Assembly (NCBI GenBank): GCA_036346225.1
Contig: JARFIW010001739.1
Coordinates: 10,395,001 to 10,459,000, forward strand
Length of the DNA stretch: 64,000 bases
Reading direction: 5' to 3'
From: Platerodrilus igneus
Taxonomy: Eukaryota > Arthropoda > Insecta > Coleoptera > Lycidae
Shown: positions 12,024-23,519 of the stretch, piece after piece
How positions within the stretch are numbered: the stretch's first letter is position 1
Layout of the letters: every line of letters begins with the position of its first letter
Program-made: the position numbers and the translations under genes
The notes under the pieces: model-generated
What the model was told of the DNA's origin: nothing
The model's input: the letters and a program-made list of their open reading frames with translations, nothing else
Databases searched by the model: none

Positions 12024-12043
12024 AGTGTACTAATTGTTTGATT
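12024..12043. repeat. 20-bp direct repeat, left copy
   Basis: AGTGTACTAATTGTTTGATT recurs at 12720-12739 with one mismatch. The two copies bracket the pogo-like fragment at 12232-12737. They are longer than the TA target duplication of Tc1/mariner-type elements, so their origin is unclear. Confidence 0.7.
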
Positions 12044-12231
12044 CAATGAAGGTAGGTATGATGCAAGTTATCTCAAGACAAGTCGGGGAATCACCGATTT
12101 ACCTACACTATTTGTCTATGATCGTCAATAGCTAGTATTAGGTTTAGCTTGTAATCGTGTGCGCTTTTGTATGATTTATTTGAATGAGGTATTTTTAAAT
12201 CTTTAAAATTTTTATTGTAAAATTAGAAAAA

Positions 12232-12737
12232 ATGAGCGTAAAACAAAAAAGACTTTCAACTAATGTGAGGTATAAACTAAATATGATCAATTATGCAAAA
12301 CAATATGGAAACAGAGCAGCAGAAAGACATATTGGTTCACCACAAACAGACAAAATGATTCGCGAATGAAAAAAACTAAAGGAACAATTAAAACTGCTAA
12401 GTAAAAACAAGAAAACATTCCGTGCGCAATTAGAAATATGGTCAGAATTAGAAATAGAAGTGAAAAGTTGAGCCATCGAAACAGGGGAATATCTGTTTCT
12501 ACAAAAATGACAACTTTTGAAGCCAAAAGATGGGCAACTGCTAATGGTATTTTAGATTTTACCAAATCACCGTCTTCGTGCTTTAAATTTATAAAAAAAC
12601 ATGGGTCATGCACGCGTACAAAAACCACATTAGCCCAAAAAATGCCGGCTGAATACGAATCTAAAATTATAGAATTCCATAGATTTGTAATAACAGACAG
12701 AAGAAAATATACTACACTTAGTGTACTAATTGTTTAA
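12232..12737 (+). pseudogene. pogo/Tigger-like transposase, DNA-binding region only
   Basis: The frame starts ATG at 12232 with MSVKQKRLSTNVRYKLNMIN, AKQYGNRAAERHIG and DKMIRE followed by a stop where family members have Trp (REW). After a frameshift, 12438-12737 encodes GISVSTKMTTFEAKRWA, FKFIKKHGS and TTLAQKMPAEYESKI. This order (psq-type helix-turn-helix, basic linker, then a CENP-B/Tc5-type helix-turn-helix) is that of pogo/Tigger transposases and of domesticated CENP-B or jerky-like proteins. The DDE catalytic domain is absent. The stop, frameshift and truncation argue for a dead element rather than a domesticated gene. Confidence 0.7.
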
Positions 12738-12739
12738 TT

Positions 12740-14343
12740 ATTGATTTATTCCTTAACATGAATTACTATCCAAACGTTTGCTTTTCCTTGACAATTTGCA
12801 GTTCAAATTTCTGTAAGAAGTTTGTTTGAATTGAATACATATGGCTTTGTCGTGGGCCTTGCGACCATTCACTATCTGTCCAATAATTCAAGGTAAGCGA
12901 TTAGCTCTATCCATGTCATCCGACGGCCTATTCGTTTTGAGGTTTGATAAGAAAATCAGTAACACATTTATACGAATAACACAAACTAGCAGATATAGGT
13001 TTATGCAGTAAGAATTTGCTATTAATGTTTACATTTAAGTAATACTTGCAACTTAAAACTGGTTTGCATCGCGTATTTTTAAGTTAAAATATAAAATACT
13101 AGTACTTGTATCAACAAGGTTATGGACGGAATATCCGGATCTGATATAAAAGGATTTCGTAAATATGTTGAATAAAAGGTTACCGTTTTATATGAACTCA
13201 ACAAGGAAAAATACTCCACTGTAACTAAATTTGCTATCGCTTTCCGAAAGCCTTTTGTTTTGACTGAATATTTGTGGTATATCTTATAAATAAAATTATT
13301 AATAAATAAAAGGAATACATATGTAATAAAGAAACAACGTAAGCTGAATTTATTGTTTTTTTTGGTCAAATGCGTCTAAAAATAAGGAAACTTAAAACAA
13401 TCCTTTAATCAATATTGCTAAATAGGTGAGATATTAATGGTGGCCTATTGGTAATCATTTCTACAGTGTTTTCGATCCGGTTTCGTCAGTAATACCTCCT
13501 GGTTATTATATTAGTTAAGGTTTAAAACAACAAACACTATTTGTAGTCTTGTCTTATTGTAATCTTCATTATAGCTCCAATAGTGTAATTTGACTACAGA
13601 TATATTTCATTATAGGAAGTAATTTAAATATGTTTTATCTTTGACAACAGCAACAAAAGAATATTTTACTTGTTTTTATATGTTGTTTCTATAACAATAG
13701 CGAGGTAGAACGAGAACATCGTTTATATCCTTTCTTTGCTCTAACTACAAGGCTTGTTCACTTAAAACACATTTTTAGTTCAGGAAAAATTTATTGACAA
13801 TTAAATTTACAAATAATTACCATTACGATTAAGGCAATATCTCATTGTTTCGTCAACCTATGTATATCCTGCCTAAAGAAATCTTGTGGCTGCTAAGCAG
13901 TGTAAAACCAGGTTATCCACCGCCTCTTATCCAGCATCCTTATTTCACACACATCTGGACCAAATTTACATGTAAATTCCTATAAGGAGGATCTGAGGAG
14001 ATGGATCAATCTATATTGTTTGGTATCAATTAATATTAGATTTTTTTCAGCTACCTGAATTTCTAGGAATTTTTTAGATAGCATCATCCTCCAGAGAGCT
14101 ACCTTCATTTTAAGATTTTTTACCAGCAACGATTTCTGACAATGCTTATAAATTTTTTAGTTATGCGATACATCAAATTAGTCTAGAATATTACGCAGAA
14201 TCCAAATCTGCAAACAGATTTAAAATCCGACCACCCTTTACCGTTTTACACACATACCCTCTAAATTATAACTTTCCTGCAGCTCATACCTAAAAGAAAA
14301 TCTAAAAATCATTCTTAAAACTTTTTATTACAGACAATTTTTA
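12740..14343. other. No recognisable gene
   Basis: AT-rich with no supported coding region; the longest open stretch (13369-13079, minus) shows no family motif. The right edge holds an AATAAA on the minus strand just past the stop of the decayed gene at 14344, a possible polyadenylation signal for it. Confidence 0.5.
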
Positions 14344-16480
14344 CTAATACAGTTTTAATTTTGTAAACCACATTTCTAAATACTTATTAACAATTTTTAT
14401 TCTTAACCTAGAACTCCCCACATCTAGGTTTTCGAATTGCAAAATGTACCGAAGTTTGTCTCTATATATAAAGTCTTTGATTCCACCGACAACCAAATCC
14501 ATGCCTTCGTGTAACTCTTGTAGCTTATGACAATATTTTAATCGCAGCTTTCCCACTATATCCTGCATACGTATCTTGTTAGCTTGATCGACTTCTTCTT
14601 GTCGGTATTGGAGGGAATCCATATTCTCCTACTCACTGTTGCGTAGTTGCATGTCTACCACTTTTGGGAACATATGGTCGTTATAGGTTATAGGGCCCTC
14701 GGTTTTAAATGATCCGAAACGTTCTTTACTAGTCAAATATGCAATGTTTAGCGGAATCCCTTTCCGTGTGCTGTATGGCAAGAATACGAAACTCGCAATC
14801 CTTAGTTCATCTTTGTTATCTGCCATTTTGATAAATACGTTTTTAGAATAAGCTCATAAAAAGTATACGGATTAAGTACCATCCTTTTCCGCAAGCACGC
14901 CTACATAACTAAAAGGGTCTATCTTACTAACCGCAAATGCATACAGCTTGTAGAACCCGGATGTATTTAAGTCAGTCAGTCCATCTGCACATAAAATAAT
15001 TTACTTCATCCTCATTTTCTCTAATAAGATGTTCTTTGTCTAACACATCTTTGTATTGTTCGCGTATTGTCGCAGTGTTATCCATGTAGTCCAACTTTCG
15101 CGTTTTTACATCCATTTCTTCTAATTCCAGTTGTCTTTTTCTTCCACTTACAGCATATGGTATGCATAATGGGGTGATTTCCTTTAACGTAAACGGATAG
15201 AGTTTACTACCAATATTTACGCGTTGTTGTACAACCTCTGGGGGATTGTTAGGCATATTTATGAATCCCAATTCTGAAATAACTATTTTTTTTGGAATTG
15301 TAGATTATGGTGTTACAGATTGTGTAAAATATATACTACCTGCTTTAATGTAGTACTTGTGTAAGATTTTTGTTTTATCTTGGCTGTTTTCCTCCTCTAC
15401 TATCTCCAAATAATTTACAGGTAAATAGTTAAAACATAGTTAAAAGCACATACTTTATCAATTTTTCTCTTTCCTTTGGTTTTTCAGACAACTTCATTTA
15501 CAACCCCGTCAATTTCTTTGTATTGCCATTCCCCCAATACACGTACTGTAGTAGGTTATTATACACTAAACAGCAGCTATTTTGTAGCTTGTCCGATAAG
15601 CTTACTTCACATTTTGGCAAGTGGAACCGAGTACATTGACGCCTTTAGGAAGTATAACTTACTATCTTCCAATAAGGTTAAACAGTCTTTTAAGGGATTA
15701 TACACCCGTTCCGCACTGACATAGCTTAAACGTACATCTGGACAATGTAAAATATCTAGTATATGGTTGCCAAGTTGTTTATTATCACCAGGACTTGTTA
15801 TCTGACACACAAATTTGTTGTACATCTTAATTCCTGCATTGGTTGTTCGCCATTTTAAACAATCGATTCCCACAGTTTTATCGTTGGCAACTATAATATT
15901 GCAGTTTTCTTCGCCCTTGCAGCAAAAGTTATGATTTGCAGTTAAATAATTACACATCTCCACCTTACTAAATATACCAGTAAAATCTTGGGTTACAACC
16001 ATGTCAAAAAGGTAGTAATAATCTTTTTTGAGTTCGTCTAATATATCTGCTAGTTCCTCCAATAAAGTTTCCAACTTAACATCTGCTAGTTCCACTTTGA
16101 ACAGAACAAATATAGGAATTTGGAATTTTTTATTAATGCTTTCGAGTTCTTCTTTTCCGATAATTTCTTTTACTCCCTGACCCATTTTGTTAGTGCTTTC
16201 TAGAGAAAACGGAAGCTTAGCTTTAACACCATGCCTAGCGGAAACAAATTGGTCGAACTTTTTTCGTAGATAGCTGTTAAATGCATCACAAATTTCTTTT
16301 TTTAGGATAAACATCCTTTTGTTTGCAGATGTTTGCTCGGCGTCAGAAAGGTGGTAAATTTTAATCAACATTATATTGTCACAAAATGGTTCTGTAATTG
16401 GTGTGTGTAGTCCACCAGTCAGCATCTGTTCGCCTTCGACATAACAAATATTTCCAATATCTGTTACCAGATTATAAAAG
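14344..16480 (-). pseudogene. Long decayed intronless gene, family not recognised
   Basis: A nearly continuous protein-coding signal runs on the minus strand for about 2.1 kb, broken into pieces at 16425-15607 (272 codons), 15600-15310 (three shifted pieces), 15271-14972, 14970-14868, 14826-14629 and 14622-14344. I infer one ancestral gene with several frameshifts and stops, although 14826 and 14622 could be real starts. The reading frame is already open upstream of the Met at 16425, up to about 16477, so the N-terminus is cut at the mariner junction. Visible pieces include ADILDELKKDYYYLFDMVVT, a CNYLTANHNFCCKGEENC cysteine cluster, KEITPLCIPY and a KRQLELEE charged stretch. An AATAAA follows the last stop. 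No intron is evident. I cannot assign a function; a viral or large-transposon origin is possible but unproven. Confidence 0.6.
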
Positions 16481-17291
16481 GATAGGTTAGGTCAGCGCCT
16501 AATTGAAGAAGGTCGTCATGTGACATATCAAGAAATCGAGAGATGTTTAAGCATTAGTATGATCAGCACACATAAGATTTTGCACGAAAATTTGTGTGTT
16601 CGGAAGCTGTGTGCGCGTTGGATTCCACATTTGCTGATAGTTGTCCAAAAAATGCTCGTGTCGATTAGCGTCGTAAAGTGATTTCAAAATACAACTGTGG
16701 TGCATCCAAAGCGGTATACAGCATCGTGATAGGTGATGAGTCTTGGATTTATGCGTATGAGACAGAAAGAAAAGGCGAATCGGCAGTTTGGGTGTTTCAA
16801 TGTGAAGCAAAGCCAACAAAAGTTGTTCGTTCTCGAAACGTTAAGAAGCAAATGGTGGCGTTTTCTTCACGAAAACCGTTCCTGTGGCTACTGTGGCTCT
16901 CGAAATTCAAAATACCGTTAATTCAGCGTGGTATACGATCCTTTGTTTGCCTGAAGTTTTCGGTAAATTAAGAGAAACCAACGCAAAACGACGAATCATT
17001 TTGCATCATGACTTATCACATTCAACAAACAAGTATTTGGACACACAAAAGATCGAATTGATGGGTCATCCGCCTTACAGCCCCGACTTGGCACCCAATG
17101 ACTTCTTCTTGTTTCCAGTAATTAAAAATAAACTGTGTGGACAACGATTTTCATAGCCCGAAGAAGCGGTTGAGGCTTTCAAAGCGCATGTTTTAGAGCT
17201 CCCACCTTCTGACTGGACAAAGTGCTTTGAAGAGTGATTCAATCGCATGCAAGAGTGTATAGATCTTAAAGGTGAATATTTTGAAAAGCAA
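16481..17291 (+). pseudogene. mariner transposase, broken
   Basis: Readable pieces in order: RLIEEGRHVTYQEIERCLSI (second helix-turn-helix), RKLCARWIPH, then GDESWIYAYE with the first catalytic Asp, VRSRNVKKQMVA, LHHDLSHST with the second Asp, and PPYSPDLAPNDFFLFP with the third. Mariners normally have 34 residues between the second and third Asp; I count 29 here, because 4-5 residues are missing just after HHD. Several frameshifts and in-frame stops (for example directly after GQRFS) complete the inactivation. The end, MQECIDLKGEYFEKQ and stop, is typical of the family. Confidence 0.85.
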
Positions 17292-17350
17292 TAAAAGTAT
17301 TTTTCATTAAATTCATTTGTTTATTCTTTCTATTTTCAATACATAAATAA
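16481..17350 (+). mobile_element. mariner transposon, 5'-truncated, dead
   Basis: The block begins in the N-terminal helix-turn-helix region and runs through the transposase to a short AT-rich tail. Its left edge abuts the decayed gene at 14344-16480 and cuts that gene's N-terminus. The first helix-turn-helix and the left inverted repeat are missing, so target duplications cannot be checked. Confidence 0.8.
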
Positions 17351-18879
17351 TATCCTCCGTATTCATTTATTCATATTACAAAATCTTTTTAAATGTTTGG
17401 TATAAAGCACTTTTAAATTGATGATAAGCTGTCGAACACTTAGATAGTTGTTAGAAGTCACATAACATAACTAGAAGAGATGTTTACATATTTCTTTTTT
17501 CTTATAGGGAGAAGCTACGTTTAGGGTGTTTTCGGAAGTTATGTACTAATAAACGGAAAAGAAAACCCATACTACTAGCTTTTGTGTCGCTTTTACGTAT
17601 CAACCCTTATTACGGAGAATTTAGTTTAGTCAGATAAAACAATACGCGTGCATCACGTTTGGTTGTCTTAGTTTTTCAAAGTTAAAGTTAATTATCAGTA
17701 TATGTTAGCTTGTAATTTCAAATCTGAAGGATGTATTTTACCCAATCACTCAACTGTCAGCATAAACTTTTGACGAACGTCAAAGTTAGGAAAACCTAAT
17801 AAAGGTATGAACTAGAATTTTCTGAGAGTTTACCCCTGCGTTATCCAGCTATTCACTTTTCTTGCCAAAAATACGCATAACTAACCCTACTATTTTACGC
17901 AACACCTTCATAAAATACAATACCAAAAAGCTTTACATAAAAACACTAATTTTATAAGACCCCATTGCAAACTATATTTGGTTTTAATATAAGTGTATTG
18001 AAAACAGTTATAAAAAATTTTCAAACATAATATATTTCCCAACATTTATTGCCTAGGATGCGAGCAAAGGCATAGTAAAAACACTGAAAATTCACAACAT
18101 TTGCCTATCATTAAAAACAATATAGCAAAACGAGAAAACTTCTACCATCGAAGCGAACAAATATACTGTTAGGCTGATATACTGCACGCGACTATTATAA
18201 TAGTCTAAGATATAACCGTTAAAGTCCCGGCGTAATTGATAAGAGCCACAACGTCAGTTGGCAACATAATAAACACGTACATAGTATTGCGCAACAAGAT
18301 ATTACGTCATTATTGCGTCTCAAATGGTATTACATACAAAAAATATTTATTTTAATACCGAGGCGCCATAAAGGAAAAGATAAAATGTACTCACGTAAAA
18401 TGTGGAGCTTATTCACGACATTACAGTTATTCTTGCGGCAAGAGCCATGCTTCTTTCCATTGAACTCGCTGTTGGTTAGGGGTGGTTCGGCCTTTGTCCT
18501 CGTTGAAGTCAGATTGGTTTTGTCTTCCTCTTCTTTCTGTAGCGGTACGATAAAGGATCAACCGGATGAGGAACGATAATAGGTACGACAGAGGAAATCT
18601 ACATTATCTGAAAGAGAAAACAAAAAAAGACACAGATAAACCTCACAGTTAGACGTCTAGTGGGCTAATCCGTCGTGTCGAAAACCGCCACTTACTTCTC
18701 CACTTCCGCCTGCACATTCTCTCGCGCTGACGCAACTGTCCCAAGTTACGAAAATGCACAAGTCCTTTTTTTTAAATATTGGCGCGATTTCAGTCACATA
18801 TTTAAACTAAAATCAAAAATGTTTACATAGCCGATTTTCGGCATGTAACAAGGCATTGGAAAAATGTTCGAGCTACGCT
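17351..18879. other. No recognisable gene
   Basis: AT-rich sequence without a supported coding region; the 88-codon frame at 18313-18579 has no recognisable motif. No repeat was traced to other parts of the window. Confidence 0.5.
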
Positions 18880-19115
18880 AACAGATTGGAATGAGTTTTA
18901 GTGTTATACGGAAAGCACATAGCTTGTACAAAAAGTAAACAGCGGTAAAGGAATTAGAGCAGGAACATGAAGAAGTAAATATTAGGAAAGAGGGGAGACT
19001 AGAATGTGCCCTATTCCCGTTAAATTTTGACTTGTACATCAAAGAGGCAATGAATACTGTCAAATACGAAAAGAGATATGGAATTATTATGCAGGAACAA
19101 AAGATTGATATTGTT
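18880..19115 (+). mobile_element. RTE-type LINE, internal RT fragment
   Basis: Plus-strand translation gives IGMSFSVIRKAHSLYKK, then DLYIKEAMNTVKYEKRYGI and EQKIDIV. These align with IGMSYRDGRIVHSLYK and the EAMNTVK and QKIDMLRFADD stretches of the RTE copy at 8700-8960. The fragment stops just before the FADD box. It shows another RTE insertion, in plus orientation, reduced to about 0.24 kb. Confidence 0.75.
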
Positions 19116-19892
19116 ACGAACTACTGTTAGGCAACCCGTCAAACACACAGCTGCATAAATTAAAATTTCTTGGTTCACATAGGTACAAAGAAAATTATTG
19201 AATTTAAGTTATACTGCAAAGAACAAATTTTACAAAGGATCCACAAAGTGCGCATTTCGTAGCCAACAGGTAATAAAAATCATTAAAGAAAAACTAATGC
19301 TTAGATTTTCTCAATAGCACGTGTGTTAAATTAACGTATTCAATGAAGGTTTTCTCCATAGCAAGTGGGTTAAATTAAAGTATTAAATGTAGACCAAGGT
19401 GTAGTAAGAATTAAAGAAAAATAACCAGAAGCACTAGCTAAGCTAGCTTCTAAACATAGATGGTGGACTGATTTCACAACATCAGCCGCTGATAAATAAG
19501 GATCCTCGATGTATGTAAAAGAAAACGAGTCACATACCTCTATGCGTCGGGATGTGTATCTGGCAAGCAGCCGGGAGTGAGTCAGCACAGCAACGCCATG
19601 GTCGCCAGGGTTCATTCACACTGCTATACACATACAAATATTACGAAGTAGTGAGATTAGAATAACTAACCACCGCTACAAACAAATCCTTAAATGAGAA
19701 CAATTTCACCGAATTCAGCTACAATAATTGTATTAGACATAGTGATCTTCACTTCGAGAGCAGGTCCTTCTACTAGCACAGCACTAACGCGTCTCTCCTA
19801 GTACCGGCGTTCACTGCACTCCCCCACTCTGTAGCTACAACGTAAAATATATATTTATGAGGGCCTATCACAGATATTTAAGTAGTTTGTAT
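19116..19892. other. No gene; expected place of a gypsy 5' LTR
   Basis: Between the RTE fragment and the gypsy gag start I see no coding region. A 5' LTR for the element at 19893 should lie here, but I found no stretch repeated after 24571. The block holds a two-unit 44-bp repeat at 19306-19393. Confidence 0.5.
19306..19393. repeat. 44-bp tandem repeat (2 units)
   Basis: Unit one starts TTTTCTCAATAGCACGTG at 19306 and unit two TTTTCTCCATAGCAAGTG at 19350; both continue with TTAAATTAA, GTATT and AATG. Identity is about 80-85 percent. Confidence 0.85.
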
Positions 19893-21036
19893 ATGCCTGT
19901 TACAAAAAGTCAAAGTAAAATGGACGCAGAAACTTTAATGAATTTTCTAAAGGATTTTAAATCTGGTATGGAAGAGAGGTCGGCTAAACTAAAAGTGACA
20001 CTTGGTGAAATTGCTTTTAAAATGGGTAAAAAGTTAAGTGAAAATACTGAAAAATAGAAGAAAACTTTAGTGAAGATGCTGTGAAAATGGAAGAAAAGTT
20101 TAGTGAAAATGCTGATAAATGGAAGAAAAGTTTAATAAAAATGCTGAGAAAATGAAAAATAAGGTAAGTGAAAATGCTACGGAAATGGAAAAAAAGTTGA
20201 ATGAAAGTACAGCTACGTTAGAACAAAGATTAAGAAAAAGCTCCATTGCATTGAAAGAAGATTTCACTGAACAGGTAAAAATAGTGGAGCAAAAGTTGGA
20301 CAGTAAATTGGTAAAAATGAAAAAAAGATGTGATGTGACTGCAAGAACAAATGATTTCACTAACAACCCGGTCACTTGAATTAGCAAACCAAGTTGTAAA
20401 TCAGAACATCCCAGAAATAAGAAGCATGGAAAGAAGCGAGTCAATACCGTCAAAATCTAAAGTGAAACCGCCCACATTCGATGGTAAAACATCTTGGCCC
20501 ACATATTTGAAGCAATTTGAAGCTGCTGCAATAGCTAACGGTTGGTGCAACACAGAGAAGGCTAACTCCTTAATAGTGGCCTTACGGGGAGAAGCTCTTA
20601 ACATCTTGCAAACGATTCCAGACACTAGCAGAATGATTACGGCCTCTTAACAATGAAGTTTGAGATGAGATATGGAGACAGTCACCTTCAACAGGTTAAC
20701 CATGCACAAGTTAAGAACCGCTCGCAAAAGACGAATGAAAGCCTGCAAAAATTCAAAGCTAGCATTGCCAGATTAGTTAGATTGACGTACCCAACGGCAC
20801 CAGATAGCTTCCTCAAACAACTGGCTGTTCAGACATTTGTGGATGGCGTTAAAGACGGCGAAATACAGCAAGCGCTAAAATTAGCACCGCCAAAAATGCA
20901 CTTGAATTTGAAGCAGACATCACACAGGATGAGTCACAAAGTTTGGTCTGCCTTAGAAGAACCGGGTCAATCGCAAAACAGCAAAAAGGTTGGAAAGACA
21001 ACAACCGCGGAAATGGGCCTACGATGCTGGAGCTGA
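19893..21036 (+). pseudogene. gypsy gag, broken
   Basis: The start at 19893 gives MPVTKSQSKMDAETLMNFL. A stop follows near 20055 and the frame resumes in 11-residue repeats (20020-20235). The capsid-like part reads PPTFDGKTSWPTYLKQFEAA, ANGWCNTEKA and ALRGEALNILQTIP to 20647, then ESLQKFKASIARLVRLTYP and LKQLAVQTFVDGVKDG to 21036. This is the usual insect gypsy capsid pattern. No CCHC knuckle could be traced cleanly after 21036, where frames break. At least two stops and two frameshifts. Confidence 0.8.
20020..20235 (+). repeat. 33-bp coding repeats in gag (hendecad coiled coil)
   Basis: About six consecutive units of 33 bp encode 11-residue repeats of the type MEEKFSENADK, drifting into MKNKVSENATE and MEKKLNESTAT. 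Hydrophobic residues recur at fixed positions in each 11-mer, consistent with a hendecad coiled coil that could aid Gag assembly. Indels in some units break the frame. Confidence 0.75.
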
Positions 21037-21248
21037 GGTCAAGTTGCTCATATACAAAGACGCTGTACTCAACCAAAAAACAACCGGTTGAGCAGCAGGA
21101 AAAACTAAAGCAAGTCGACATAAGAAGGCGAACGTCGACAGCACAACGTAGTGCTCCGGAGATGATCATCGGTGCTCCATCGTCTACGGGAAGTCTGGAC
21201 AGCAAATAATCGATGGTGGAATTAATGGTAGCGTTGTCCGATTAATTC

Positions 21249-21467
21249 GTGGATACAGGAGCGACAAGAACTATTGTAAGACCACATTTGGTTGGTCGTG
21301 GAAAAATGCTACCTGCATTGGTATGTCTTCGAACGGCAAGTGGTGGGAAAATTTCTACTCACCAAGAGACTGCCGTCACGTTGGGAATTGGAGACAAAAT
21401 AATTAATTATCGGTTGTCGGTAGCTGAAATTACAGAAGAAGTGATCTTAGGAATGGATATCCCATGA
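21249..21467 (+). pseudogene. gypsy aspartic protease
   Basis: A 73-codon open frame starts one residue before the catalytic motif DTGA (21252-21263) and runs through IVRPHLVGRG and ITEEVILGMDIP; ILGMD is the usual C-terminal flap-side motif. Length suits a retroviral-type protease subunit. It is separated from gag and RT by stops, and upstream residues are in another frame. Confidence 0.8.
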
Positions 21468-21527
21468 GAGAATATGAGTTTAACGCGAACATGAAAGAAA
21501 ATGTGCTTCGGATAGATGAAGATGAGA

Positions 21528-21577
21528 TTCCATTTCAAGGGATGAGTAACCATTCCATTTCAAGGGATGAGTAACCA
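21528..21577. repeat. 25-bp tandem duplication that breaks pol frame
   Basis: TTCCATTTCAAGGGATGAGT plus AACCA occurs twice in a row. Because 25 is not a multiple of three, the duplication shifts the reading frame between the protease and the downstream linker. Confidence 0.95.
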
Positions 21578-21989
21578 GACGATGCAAGTTCGAATGATTT
21601 GTGATACGAAAATACTCGAAGAGACGGAAATGATCGTGATAGAACGCCCGGATGGTACGCTCCGGGAAACACAAGTGGGAATAATGGAAGCAACTGAATC
21701 GGGAATGAGTCAGGAGGGATTATTGATTGGAAGAACACTGGTAAGGTCTCGAAATATGATACCAGTAAGGGTGCTCAACATTAATCCGCATACGGTGACC
21801 CTTAAGAAAGGCATGATTGTGGGAAGTTGCATTCCAGTATGCCATATTAAACGTTGCGCGGACGACAAAAAAGACAAACCAGGCAACGGTTGCTCACAGA
21901 AATTGCTGGATATGTTGATACCATCGTGTCAAGGATTAATCGGCGACCAACTGAGCAAGGTAAAAGAACTGATCGGACGATAGCGAGGT

Positions 21990-22827
21990 GTGTTTACATT
22001 GGATGATAGTGAAAAAGGAAGGACGAATGTTGTGCAACACAAGATCGATACTGGAGATGCGCAACCGATAAGACAACATCCAAAACGACTTCCTTTGGCA
22101 AAACGCAAAGAAGCCGAGCAAATTATCACCGATATGAAGGAACAAGAAGTAATTGAACCCTCGAATAGTCCATGGGCATCCCCTGTGGTGCTTGTCAAGA
22201 AAAGGGATGGGTCGACAAGGTTTTGTGTAGACTACCTGCGGCTAAACAATGTGACAAAGAAAGACAGCTATCCTTTGCCCATAATTGATGACACCTTGGA
22301 TACTCTATCCGGATCTAAATGGTTTTCGACCTTAAACTTGAAAAGCGGATACTGACAGGTAGGTTTGGAGCCAAACAATAAAGAGAAGAATGCGTTTACA
22401 ATTGGATGAATTATTGCAGTTCGAGATCATGTCTTTTAGATTATGAAATGCCCCTGCTACTTTTGAACGTGTGATGAAGTCGATACTGCGTGGACAATCC
22501 TGGAAAAGATGTCTAGTGTACCTACACGACGTGATAGTGTTAGGAGGGTCTTTTGAAGAACACCTTACGAACCAAGAGGAGATATTCTAAAGATTACGCG
22601 GGGCAAACCCTACCTTGAGCCCTAAGAAATGTCATCTATTTGGAAAAGAGGTGAAATACTTAGGACTTGTTGTTTTGGAGACCGGAATGGGAGCTGACCC
22701 TGACAAAATTAAAACGGTACAAGAGTGGCCTACACCAGTAGATATACACCAACTACGCAGTTTTCTTGGATTGGGCAAATATTACCGAGTTTTATACTTG
22801 GGTTTGCGAACATTGCCAAACCGTTGA
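21990..22827 (+). pseudogene. gypsy reverse transcriptase, catalytic Asp lost
   Basis: The RT reads RLPLAKRKEAEQIITDMKEQ, SPWASPVVLVKKRDGSTRFC, VDYLRLN, DSYPLPIIDDTLDTLSG and STLNLKSGY before a stop at about 22355. Frameshifted pieces follow. The catalytic box is YLHD (22519-22530) in a LVYLHDVIVLGGSFEEHL context; family members have YxDD, so one catalytic Asp is now His. From 22615 the frame is open again: KKCHLFGKEVKYLGLVV and LRSFLGLGKYYR, the RT connection region. Not functional. Confidence 0.85.
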
Positions 22828-22858
22828 CGAAATTAACCAAAGACGGACAAGAATATAA

Positions 22859-23300
22859 TTGGAATTTGAACAACTGAAACGGCTACTAGTTACAGCACCA
22901 ATTCTGAGTTATCCACGGATGGAGGGGAAATTTGTGTTGGATACCGATGCCAATAATACAGCTATAGGAAGCGTTTTTTTCTTAAGTGCAGAACGGACAA
23001 GAAAAAGTTATTGGGTATTTCAGCAAGATCTTGTAGCGACCAGAAACTATTGTGTATCAAGAAGGGAGCTGTTGGCCGTTGTCAAATCCGTAGAGCATTT
23101 TTATAAGTACTTATACGTTCATAAATTCCTGTTAAAAACAGATCATGCTGCACTAAAACGGTTACTGTAGTTTCGAAATCCTGAAGGGCAAGTTGCAAGG
23201 TGGATAGAACGGCTGCAAGAATATGACTTTGACACAGAACGTCGTGTAGGGACCAGCCATCGAAATGCAGACGCTCTGTCAAGGAGACCTTGTCCGGTAG
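22859..23300 (+). pseudogene. gypsy RNase H domain
   Basis: The open stretch reads FEQLKRLLVTAPILSYP, then FVLDTDANNTAIGSVF (TDA with the first catalytic Asp), SRRELLAVVKSVEHFYKYL (catalytic Glu region) and LLKTDHAALKRLL (TDH). A stop at 23168 interrupts RNPEGQVARWIERLQEYDF and HRNADALSRRP (DALSR, the end motif). This removes the RNA strand of the RNA:DNA hybrid in active elements. Confidence 0.8.
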
Positions 23301-23519
23301 ACTGCAATCATTGCTCCAAGATGGAAGAGAAAATAAGTGTCATTTATAGAATGACGGTAACCGATGATACTTGGCAACCCGAAAGAATACGAGAAGACTA
23401 GAAGAATCACGCCGAATTGGGACGTATTATTGAGTGGAAGAGTAGAAGACAACGACCAGCTTGGGAGGAAGTTAGTATTTCAAGTAGGAGCCCGAAGGCA
23501 TACTGGGTACAGTATAAAA

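Noticed and set aside
12232..12737. Domesticated CENP-B/jerky-like host gene
   Set aside because: A stop replaces a conserved Trp, there is a frameshift, and the catalytic part is missing with no sign of exon structure.
14629..14826. Separate small genes in a compact virus-like operon at 14344-16425
   Set aside because: Translation of the gaps shows further coding pieces in other frames, so one long gene broken by frameshifts explains the pattern better than several tightly packed genes.
19370..19892. A gypsy 5' LTR before gag
   Set aside because: No stretch here is repeated after 24571, so an LTR cannot be supported from sequence.
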